From Tetracentron sinense (lineage: Eukaryota; Streptophyta; Magnoliopsida; Trochodendrales; Trochodendraceae): a stretch of 64,000 bases of DNA. Both the position numbers and the translations under genes were made by a program. Below the pieces are notes generated by a model, which ran no database searches, was not told where the DNA came from, and worked only from the letters and a program-made list of their open reading frames with translations. The DNA lies in NCBI GenBank assembly GCA_015143295.1, contig CM026551.1:13875827-13939826 (forward strand), given 5' to 3'. Positions 26,501 through 38,500 of this stretch are shown here, in pieces (the stretch's first letter is position 1; the number at the start of each line of letters is the position of its first letter).

Positions 26501-29500
26501 ACTCTTTTTTATCTTAGCTTTCCCTTTCTCTCCACTCATCCATCTGAGATATACTCATTAAGCAACTCTACGATTCAAAATTAAGTTGCTTGTAGCAACT
26601 TATGCCATGACTATTGGGCCATTTTTCATTATGTGAGGATTTGTTTCTCGACCATCTATAACTAAAAGATGTTAGAGCAAAGCATACTCAAATCCCAATT
26701 CAGATGGAGCTCCATAAACTCGAGTAAAATAGTAGTCAACAGAACATGACTACTAAGAAATGCATTAATTACCAAGGACCAATTTTTTTCCCTTTTTCTG
26801 TTTGATGAGTAGGACATTTTTTTCTTGGGGAATGATCTCCTGAGTCGACTTAAGGGAGCTAAAATACTACAGCCGGCTTTGTATTGGCCCATATCTTCTT
26901 AGTGAGTGGATGTTAACAACTACAAATCAGACAAAACCCTTAGTTGACTCATGAAATGAGATCAAGCCACTCCTTTATTTTCTCTCGGAGCGATAAAGAA
27001 AACTCAAAAGCAGCAACATTTGAGAAGCATGCTACACTTCTCAAAAAATACATACGAGAGGGACGTAATAAAACAAAGTCAAAAAGTTCTCAAGATGGAT
27101 TCAAACTCTTACATTGCCTGATATACCAAATTATTCCATATTTCCAGCCATACCATAAGTCTCTAGTACCAACCAACAATTATGAAAATCTGTGCGACAG
27201 CAGTTATGCCTATCAAATCCAACAATAATGAAATTTGTAGAGAAAAAGAGAATCCAATCTAAATTGCAAGATGAAAACAATTGAAATTATGTCAATTAAG
27301 TACTTTATACTTCTTTGAAGAATAGCCTAGTGAAACACCACCAAAATAAACAATCGAGACATAGCATAAACTGAAGCTTATAAGTCAAAACAGAACTACC
27401 TCAATGAGCTCCAAGCCTCCCCAAGGTAGACAGGATAAAATGCAAGTTATGTAGAAATCCGCACGTGCTTGCCATGAAGGATTTCCCGCCTCCTCATCTA
27501 CTGTTGTGGCAGCTGATGACAATAGTGTTTCATAGACCACCACCACAGAACCTGGTTGGACTACTTTGCTGCACATCTACAAGGCATAGCAATGACATAC
27601 TAAATTAACAATTAACAATAAATAAAGTACAATAACCAACTGCAACTGGAAACAAAGGGTAACTCATTTCCTTTTTTTTTAAATTGAAAATATGGGACAG
27701 AACTTATAACCTCAACATTGTGATATAGATAACTTTGGGCCAATGCCCAATCTTAACTACAGCCTATTTGGATTCAGAAGAAGTTGCACAACAGATTAAT
27801 AGCATCACAGACCACAAAAGAAGGGAAAAGAAATCCCAACAGTACCAAGTATACATACAAAAATTTGATCAGGAAAAATTGAGAAAGAAATTACTATTAA
27901 AAGCAAAGTCAACCAAGAGTTCAAGTTCAAGCTGGACCTCTGGACATGTTTCTTACTCGGAATAACCTTTCTTATTCAATAATAACTCAATGTATGTCAG
28001 ACACACGAGAAAAATTTAACACATGAAGATTGAATCACGTTTACATTACCCTTGTCTTTAAAGAACACTAACTACACTACCCTTATCCATCCCACCAACT
28101 TGAAATGCCTTTATTATAGTATGCCTTTTGCGAATAACACGGACGAAGGAGCTCAACAAAGGTGACCGGGCTGCTCGAGAGAGATTTTTTACAACAAAAC
28201 AACTCTTCCTTTCTTTCTTCTTTCTCGAAATACCTTGATGGAATTAAGAGCAAAAGCAAATCAAACCCTACCCATTTGAATGAATCGAAAACTGCATAAA
28301 TTAGTAAGCACTTAGGGTGAATACCCACTTGCAACCAACAGGGGATTGCCCTTGACTATATAGGGTGCTGGTACATAAGTACAAGCAATCTGATCTCCTC
28401 AGATCATGTCAGCACACCTGCAGGAAAACCATTTTGAATAGGAAAGCAAGTAGGAAGAATATGAATAGGAGTCAGCCTTCTTTAAAGAACACTAACTACA
28501 TTGCCCTTGTCCTCACTATAGTTTGGCCCACGTCGAAGCGATGGTAGATCCACGTTTGGTTCAATGACCAAAACACAAGATACACAAGATATCTAAGTGA
28601 TGGTTAATCTAGATCTAAGCTACCCATGTTTTAACTACACTATTACTGCATTCAACTAACTTATCCCTATAAGGGGTAAGGGAAATATTTATCCCCGGAT
28701 TGAAAATTAAGGGTCCGTTCGTTTTGCAAGAAATGGGTGAAAGAAAAGAAAATGAGTTTTCTTTTGGGTGCTTGGTATCAAAGAAAATAAAGTGAAAGAA
28801 AGTAGGCTGATATTCCCAAATTACCCTTCCTAATGATTCATTTTTACATGAAGTGTAATATATGATGTGACATTAGGTCAAGGGCAAAATAGGAATTCAA
28901 AATTGTTAACATTATTTTCTTGCAAAAGAACCTACCTTTTTGAAGGAAAATTATGCACTAAAAGACAAGAATCTATGGTGCCCACAGATTCTTGCAAATT
29001 CCTTTCCTCCCAACCAAACACTTATCTCCTCTATTTTCTTTTACTTTCTCTCATAATCTCGGTAAACCAACATAGCCTAAGAAGAAAGAAGATATGAGGG
29101 AGGAATGAAAGCCTTTGTGGTTAATCCCTCATATCAAGGACAATATCTTGCTGATGCTAGATTAACGTGTATTCCAACTTATATCGAGTATAATTATAGG
29201 CAATGCCAATAGATATTTTATGAAAGAATTCCATGATTATATATATAATTATATATATGTGTGCGTGTGTGTGTGTGTTGTAAACTTGTAATGGGCCCAA
29301 GTATTAAGCTCATAGTTCTTTTATGTTGTTTATTATCATACTCTTGTCTACACATTAGTAAGGGTATTTACGTCTTTACCAATAATTTTATAATAATATG
29401 AAATAAATAGATGATAGAGAATCCCTAATCTCTTTTTATCCTCTTCCTAAACCAAATCTCTACCTTCTCTCTCGCACAGAAAACTAGGTTTTTATATTTC

Positions 29501-32500
29501 TACTTGGTATCATAACAGGAAGACAATGCTTATGATTTTTCTTTTTTCTTTTTTTGGAATTCCATGAATGCATGAATAGTGTTTGGTGTTGTAAATGAAT
29601 TATGATCAACATGAATAGTGTTTGGTGCTGCAAATTAATTATGATCAACAAGATTTGATATTCCGGAGAAGGTTTAACAAGTTTCATAAGGTATGGTGAA
29701 GATTTGAAGAGTAACAAAGAAAAAGGTAGAGCATAGTTGCTGCCTCACCTTGTTTTCTCTTGCTTTTGACAGTTTTTTCCCTAGGCCAACAAGTTGCCTT
29801 GTCCTAGGTATCTTCTAAACCGGGGGCGGGGTGTATTTGTATAATTAGTTCCTAATTCATCCTAGTTGGGTGTTGTTTGTGTGGTGAAGAAGTCTTGAGT
29901 TCATTTTCTTGGTGTTCTACTACCCCTGAATACTAAAAATGTCAAAAAAAGTGGTATGGAAGGAAATCCATCACATGCTAGAAGGCATAGCAATCAAATG
30001 TATGGGAATTCTACTCCAAAGAACCCTAATAAGCAAATTTCGATTGTTAAGTTCGATGGACGAAATTATTTAGGATGGTCACAATCGACATGGATTTTTG
30101 TTGGTAGACATGGATATATCAATTGGAGGATGATAGAACCTAAGCTCTTTGATGATTCATATGATAAGTAAGAGTCAGAAAATCTCACTGTCACATCATA
30201 GTTGTTGAATTCTATGCAACCACGGATTTCGAGAGGATTTTTGTTTATTAGTGTAATGACATGACCTCAATATTAATGTCTATGTATCTTATCAAGGATG
30301 TCTAATAATACTTTTTGGGTCACTGAGAATAAGGTTAGGATGAGTTAAAATGAGAATGAGGACAAATCTTAGGACCAAACACAACTTAGTAATGGTATAT
30401 TAGTAATTAATCAGCATAGGATTTGATTATAAAACCTCACTTAGTACATACCCTAACAGGGAGAAAAGAAAACAAAGGAATGTGAGACTGAAAGCGAGAG
30501 AGAGAGAGATAGCTGGTAGTGGGGAAGAGAGCAAACACGTTGGGTGAGAGGCTAGAACCACAAGAGGTCGGACCTAGATCTTGCAAGAATGTCGTCCATA
30601 TTCGGTTAACGAACACACAACAAGAAAAATTAAAGTAGACACCTCCATTAACTTTTTATTGTTATTTAAGCATTTGTAGATGTTTTTTTTGTATGGATCC
30701 ATGTACTCCATGATAGTGATTTATTAACTCGTGTGTGGTGTTCGACTGTATTTTTCCTGAACCAACAGTAATAGAAGATTTATAAAAGAGTACGAAATAA
30801 TTATTTTCAAAAACTGTTTCAGTGATAACTTCCCAAGAAGTTAGGAAACTCTCTATAAAGTTTCAAATATTTTGGGAATCGTTTACTATATTTATTGAAT
30901 TTTTAAAATAGTTCTAGACTGTGGTGTTTGACTGTATTTTTCATGAACTAGTAGTACTAGAAGATTTATAAAAGATTAAGGAATAATTGTTTTTTAAAAC
31001 TATTTCAGTGGTAACTACTCAAGCATTTAGGGAGACTCACTTTAAATTTTCAGAATTTTTGGATATTTATTGAATTTTTGAAATCGTTCTAGACTGCACT
31101 ATCAGTTCAGAAACTTTGGGGCATCATTCAGTTTCAATCAATGTTTTATTATAGAAATTTTCCTGAATAAATTAAACCATTTATTTCCTTAAAAAGTATT
31201 TTGAATCTAGTTTTCAGAAAAGTAAATTTCATGCATTTTTATAAAGAAATATAATTATAAAAAAATCTAGTTTAAATGAGTGGTCAATTCTGACAGTAAT
31301 TTCTAGTATTCTTTCCTTAATTAATCTGTTTTAAAAAATAGTAAATTATCAATTCTTTCAAAATTTGTATTTCTCCTAGGAAGCCTTATAAGTATACTTT
31401 CCAAAAAACTATGGTTAATAACCATCGAAGTTCGGATCATTGAGTTATAAGTTTTGTAAGATTAATTTGTCTTGTTTGCAAACTGTTATGATCTATCTTC
31501 TCCAGTTATTGTTAGAAACTAAACAGTAGAGTCAATTCGAGATTATTTATGTTATTAATCTGAATAATTGATTAATGCTTGTTATAAGGTATTACCAATT
31601 TACAATAAGTGGTGATGATTAGTGTTGAGTGGTGATAGTTTAGAAAACCTTGAAACTTTAGGGTTCATTAATGGAATGAGATGTGTTTTGACCTCCAGGA
31701 GTGGATCCTTGGGTGAGTTGTGTATAATCCCTAAACAACAAATTGGGTGAGTAGTGTACGATCCCTAATGGCCAGCAAGCAAGGAACAAGGAGAGTCCCT
31801 TGGGTGCAACGCCCTAAAACAGTTAGTGCACTAGTCTAGTCGTTAGTTGTTGTCTCACATTGTGGTATGGGTTTGTCGGAGAGATACTCGGTGCATGTGA
31901 GTTTGTGATGTAAATTAAATCTCAATGTTACCCTCACTTCTGATTATTCAAAAGCAATATTGAGATTATCATTAGTTTTTCATGAAATGTATGTAGATAT
32001 ATCTGGTGAGCAGTTTTATAGATTATTTTTACTTCTTGTTTAGATAACATGACATTATTTAAATGTTGGATCACAAACATGTGTTGTTTGATGACGTGTT
32101 GTTGATTTAATCTATTGCACACACCATAAATGTTCACATGCACCTGATGGACGTGTTTTACTTATTGAGCATGTGTGGCCATTCTTGCCTATTCTGGTGT
32201 TTTTCAGGAGGTCACTGGTTCGAGATTCTCTAAGGGTAGAGTAGCTAGTTGTCATTCATTTTGCTTGAGAGTGAGAGTGAGTGGCTTTATGGTAAGGAAC
32301 AGATGTAGTGAACGTAAATATAAGAAAAATTCAGACGTTCATTTTGTTAGATATTAATTTATTGAGATTTTAGATGGTTTGCTGGATATTTTATTTGGCT
32401 TTGGGATGATGTCATGATTCTCATTTAGCATTGGGATGTGTTCATCAGTTCATGCACCGAGATCTACGTACGAAGTTAGATATCTTGTGTTCAAATTTTG

Positions 32501-35500
32501 GGACGTGACACTCAGGACTGCTAAGGAAATTTAGGATGCTACAACCCAAAAATATTCCCAAGATCGTAACATTGCTAGGATTGATCAATTAAGACATGAG
32601 ATCTCCCAACTTAGACAGAATGATAAACCCTTCGCAGATTACTTAATTTACTTTGCTCATCCTCGAGGTAAGTGGAAAGAGCTGGAACATAAAAGGATTT
32701 TTGAGTTCTTAGTTTTGTTAGTAGTTTAATTAGTTTCGAACATTCAGCGTTGGCATTCACTACTCAGCCTCAGAGACGAGACAATGGAGGTAAACGTAAG
32801 CTGAGTGGAAGTATAAATTCAAATGAACAAGACAAGTTAAAGTGCAACCATTGTGGGAGGTCAAGGCAAACCAAAGAGACAAGTTGGGATTTAGTTGGAC
32901 GACCAGCTAAAATCACTCGCTACACCATCTTCATCAGCATCAGCTCACAGTGCATCGTCTACTGTTACTACATCATCAGGCCGACTACCCACCACTCAAT
33001 CTTATCCAAGGGAGATGATCACATTCCCCGGGAGGAACATGAGAGTCTTCATCATCTCTTCGCCCAACTAGATTACTCATCTCTACCTTTCACATCTCTT
33101 GCCCAATCGGGTACCAATGCATCATCTATCTACTTTACCCTCCTCTGGTTCAACCAGGATCATCGATTCAGGTGCTTCAATCATGCCAAGTACGCCATCT
33201 ATTTTTTTCTTCTTATGAGTTATTCTAGCAGCGTTAAAGTGAAAATCACTCATAGTTCTCTTTCCTCAATTTCAGGAAAAGGAACTATAAGTGTTTCTCT
33301 AAATCTTTCATTGTCGTATGTTTTACATATTCCTAGTTTCTTTGCTAATCTTCTATATGTTAGTAACCTAACCAAAAAATTAAATTGCAATTTAACTTTT
33401 TTTTCTACCTACTGTGTGTTCCAAAATCTGAAGACACAATAGCAGAATGAGAGTGCTCGTGAGATTGATGAGTTGTACTTACTAGAATCGGCTTAGTGCA
33501 CTCAGTCTCGTAGGTATGTAAATAAAGAGCAGATTTTGCTTTGGCATAACTAGCTTGGTCAGTTGTCCTTTCTTTCTTTAGAAGTAGAATTTCCGCATTT
33601 GTTTAAGACTGTCAGTTCACTAAGTTTACAATGTGAAGTGTATGAACTAGTGAAACATTGTCGTATTTTATTTCCTCCTAGTAATAAAATAAGCAGATTT
33701 CCATTTGATGTTTAGGGACTTTCCCCTACTGTATCTTAGTCTGGCTTCAACACTTCATATCTTTTGTGGTTGATTGTACACGTTAAACCTGGATATACCT
33801 TCTAAAGATTAGGGATGAAGTACCGAATATCATCCGTGTCTTTCATAAGCTGGTGAAAACCCAGTTTGACAAAAATATCAAAATCCTTATATCCAACAAT
33901 GGTCGTGAATACCTGGAGGAAAAGTTGGAAAACAATGGTGTAGTACATCAAAGCAGATGTGTTTATACTCTACAACAAAATGGAGTCATTGACTAGAAAA
34001 ATACACTAACTTGAAGTAGTAAGAAGTCTTCTACTAGCTATAAAAGTTGAAAAAAGATATTGAGCTGATGCGGTACTCACTGCGACGTACCTCATTAACT
34101 GCATGCCATCCAGAGTGTTGAGTACAAATCTACACATCAATATTCAGTCTTCCTTTAAAAGGTCTTTGGATGTAATTGTTTTGTTCATGTGTTGGGTCTT
34201 AATCGCTCTAAACATGACCAAAAGTCCTTGAAGTGCCTTTTCTTGGGTTACTCCTCTACTCATAAAGAGTACAAGTGTTTTGACCCAATAACCAAAATCG
34301 TGTTGTCTTTATGGATGTCTCATTCTTCGAGTCCACTCATTTTTTGGGTGTTCCACTTCAGGGGGAATAGTAGTATTGAAGTTCACTTTCTAGTTTCGGT
34401 GATTTTCGATACTTCGTTATTTTTGTCTAAGTCAACTGAAGGTGAGAAGAAAGAGCTACAAACTCACTTCTACACGCCCTAAAGTACAAACTACAACAAC
34501 TGACTAGCTAACTCAGTTTGCAACTTTGGATTCAGAACCTACTTCTTTGGGTAAGTCTGTTGTTCCTGAACTTGTTCCTAATACTTCTAGTGATGATTTT
34601 CTCATTGCCTTACGTATAGGGAAACATACATGTACCACTTCTCATTCCATTTTAACTATGCGTCTTATAATTCATTTTCATCACCTCTCCTAGTTTTTGT
34701 GTCTTCCTTGTCTTACGTGTCTATACTTTCTAGTGTTGCGGAAGCCTTGAAACAGTGTAGGTGGAGAGCGGCTATGTGGGAGGAAACAAAGGCTCTTATT
34801 AAAAATCATACATGGGAATTAGTTGACAATCCCAAGAACAAAAAGCTAGTAGGGTGTAAATAGGTGTACATTGTGAAGCATAAAACAAATGGAACAGTGG
34901 ACAGTACAACAAAGCTAGACTACTAGCAAAGGGGTTCACCCAAACCTATGGGGTGGATTAACAAAAGACCTTTGCTCAAGTTGCTAAAATGAATTCTTTT
35001 AGAGTGTTGCTATCTCTTGCTACAAATTTATCCTCCATTAGTTGAATGTGAAGAATGTGTTCCTCTATGGTGACTTGCAGGAAGAAGTGTACATAAATCT
35101 TCCACAGGATTTCGAGCTCAGGGTCAAGAAGGCAAAGTCAGTAAACTAAAGAAGGCAATCTATAGGTCAAAACAGTCTCTGAGAGCATGTTTTGAGAGAT
35201 TCAGTGGTGCAGTAAAGAAGTTTGGTTACGTAAAGAGTAATGTTGATCATACAATATTGGTGAAGCATGTGAATGGCACTATTACAACTCTAATCGTTTA
35301 CGTTGATGATATTGTAGTGACAGTCATCAAGAGATTCAAAGACTAAAAGGGTTTCCTACAAAGGAATTTAAGATAAAGGATTTGGGGGCATTGAAGTACT
35401 TTCTTGGAATTGAAGTTGCCAGATCTAAGAGAGGGATCTCCATATCCCAAAGAAAGAATGTGTACTTATATCTGCTACAAGTGTAGAAACTCAAATATTT

Positions 35501-38500
35501 TGTTCGTTATTAGCCCTTTTTTTATGAATTAATTGCATGAAATTGAAGCTAACAAAAAAGTGGCAAAAAAAAATTTATTTAAAAACCGTTGGACCGCTCG
35601 AGAACCCAAGACTGCCGCCCGAGCGGCCGCGAGCAGAACCCACACCGCGGTTAAGTCTTTTGACTACCCGAGCAGCCATTAACTTTGCCCAAGCGGTGGT
35701 CGAGCATAGAATTTTGCAAAAACGTGTTTTTAGATCATTTTATGGTTTTAGGGTTCCAAACCCTATAAATAATCTTTATTTCAAGGTTTTAGGGTTCCAA
35801 ACCCTATAAATAATCTTTATTTCAAGAGTCTAGGGTTAGAAAAACATTCTAAAAGGTTAGAGATCCAAAAAGGGGGAAAACCTAGGGTTTGCTAAGGGTT
35901 TTCAAATTGAGGAGAAGAAAAGGGCTTGGAGATCAAGAACAAGGTTATTCGCAAGCGTGAGATCGTAGGGAAACGATCAAGGAAAGGTAGATATGGATTT
36001 CTTCTACCAATTTCATGATAATTAATGCAAATAAGCAATAGTAAGATAATTTTGAAGTAAGAACATGATTAAGCCTATTTTTCATCGTAAGAACTCCTTT
36101 ATGTAAGACTCCTATGATTATTTAAAGGGTTTTGACTACAATTCCATTATACATGATTTAACAAAGGGAAAGGAATATTTTCTGAAGTATGTATGATTGA
36201 ATGTGGAGGAAGGGATGTATGCCGGAGGATAATTCAAATTACTGTATACCTTGATTAAAGATTTATGAATTTGTGCAAAGTAGGGATGTTAGGGTTGTTG
36301 CCTACATGTAATATCTACTGAGATTAATGTAAGACGAATGATATTATTATTATTATTGTCGTAAGAACCATAATTATGCATGTTTACCAACCATGAGAAT
36401 TGTATACCATGATGATGAATAACGATGCATGATGTTATTTTAATTGTGGTGAACTGGTGATACATTTTCGGATAAACGAGTCTCGGATTATGGACTTGGT
36501 TGCTTAGGATTTTATCATTCTAGTTGAGCTGTTACGATGGATTCCGATGACTCCTTGTATGATTATCTAAGGTATTTATTCGAGGGTTTATCACTATTTC
36601 CACTCACAATGATAATCTATGCACAAGCATGAAAAAAAGATCACTATCATTAGTAAGAATAACAGGAGGACACATGTGAATATGTATTGTTATATGATTG
36701 AGTTTTGCAGTGCCCGAGTACCAACAAGTCTACGATCAAGGCAAGAATTTCCCATGAAAGTTAATCATGAAACAAGCCGTGCGCACCGGTTAATGTGCTA
36801 AGTCGAAGCACCAGATAATGTGCTAAAGAAGTGGTACCTTAGTAAGTAAAGTATAGTTAATCCTTTCACAATTAATGGTGAGGAGTTATTTTAAGTTATA
36901 GCACATTGCATGCAAGTTTTTGTCACTCACGAGAAAAGAAAAAGGAAGAAAAGACAGAAAGACAAGACAAGTCAGAGAAATCAAACAAGTAAGAAAAGTG
37001 AGCATAAGTAAGATTGAAAAGAAACGAAGTTTCCACACTCTGATTGATGTATGCATGTAAATTCTACACTCTGATTTATATATATATATATGCAGGTTCC
37101 CTTAATCCATAATGAATTATATTAAGGTTAATGTAATTGTTAATTAGAAGTTCATATTCGCTGAGTGTTTCAATACTCAGCCGAACTGTTATTTTCAGTA
37201 GGTCCAAGCTTTGATATTTGTGCTCCAGAACCTTGGGTTGAAGAGGAGTACATAAATGAAGATCCTGCAGGTGATAATCCCAAAGAGGAACAGGATTCTG
37301 ATCGATGGTCATACTACCGATTTTGGTTTATTAGCATTTATTTGAGTTTCAAAGAGATTGTAATTGAATTTATTATGGATTTATGTTTAGGTTAAAGTGA
37401 GGGTTAAGAATCATAATGGATGATTCAGATTATTTATATTCAGTTTAGTTAAGTATTTTAATTAATGTTTATTTGAGGTATCAATTGTTATTAATTGAGG
37501 AGAAATTTTCAGGTTCATTTTTTAGTATGCCTTAAATGCTTCTAATAGGATTACATGATAAGTAAGTCACGTGCCAAGGCCCCATTTAACCTAAATGGGA
37601 TTTTGGGGCGCGACAACCAGACACAGGGAAATTGGGTGTTAAGCCAGTAGATACACCTATGGAAGCTAATCTCAAACTCGATAATGAATGGGGGGAAACT
37701 ACTAAAGGATGTTGGTATGTTCCAAAGATTAGTTTGAAAGTTGATTTATTTAGTTCATGCATAAACCACGAACGATACATCTTGATGCAGCTGAAAGAAT
37801 ACTAAAGTATCTAAAATCATCTCTTGATAAGGGACTACTTTTTCGGAAGAATCGACATTTACAAGTTGAAGGCTATACAAATGCTGATCGGGCAGGCTCA
37901 GTGACAGACAAAAGATCCACCTATGTATATTGTACACTTGTAGGTAGGAACTTAGTTAACATGGAGCAGTAAGAAATAGGCAGTTGTTGCACAGTCTAGT
38001 ACAGAGGCAAAATACAAGGCAATGACATGTGAACCATGTGAGTTGTTATGAATCAAGATTCTTATGACGGAGCTTGGGTTTCCAGTTCAATTTGACTATT
38101 TTGCGACAATAAGGCAGCCATTAGTATAGCTCACAATCAAGTCCAGCATGATAGAACAAAGCATATCGAAGTGGAAAGACATTTCGTTCGAGAAAAAGTG
38201 GCTTCAAGAATAATCGATCTTCCGTTTGTCAAGACAGATGAATAGTTGGTTGACATTCTCACAAAGGCGGTAACATTTAATCAGCATCATTATCTGTTTG
38301 ACAAGTTGGCCATGTATGACATATACGCCTCACTTAAGGGGGAGTGTTGTAATGGCTTAAGTAACTAAACCCATAGTTCTTTTATATTGCTTATTATCAT
38401 ACTCTTGTCTACACATTAGTAAGGGTAGTTACATCCTTACTAATGCCTTTATAATAATATAAAAATTATATATTATATAGAAACCCTAATCTCTATTCAT

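Larger units (their letters stand above)
35482..37615 (+). mobile_element. Solo LTR (family of five), copy A, nested in copia reverse transcriptase
   Basis: It starts TGTAGAAACTCAAATATTTT and ends TTTTGGGGCGCGACA, 2134 bp. The flanks ACAAG and ACCAG are a 5-bp duplication with one change. It contains a duplicated TATA segment (35744-35826), a donor-like AAG|GTAGAT at 35986, a stem-loop at 37161-37182, an acceptor-like TTTTCAG at 37199 and a short acidic reading frame after it. The interrupted copia frame resumes immediately after the right flank. Confidence 0.85.

Noticed and set aside
32750..33442. A 230-codon frame as a novel gene
   Set aside because: It runs partly out of frame over copia gag zinc-knuckle and protease sequence. 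The DSGAS motif is in another frame.
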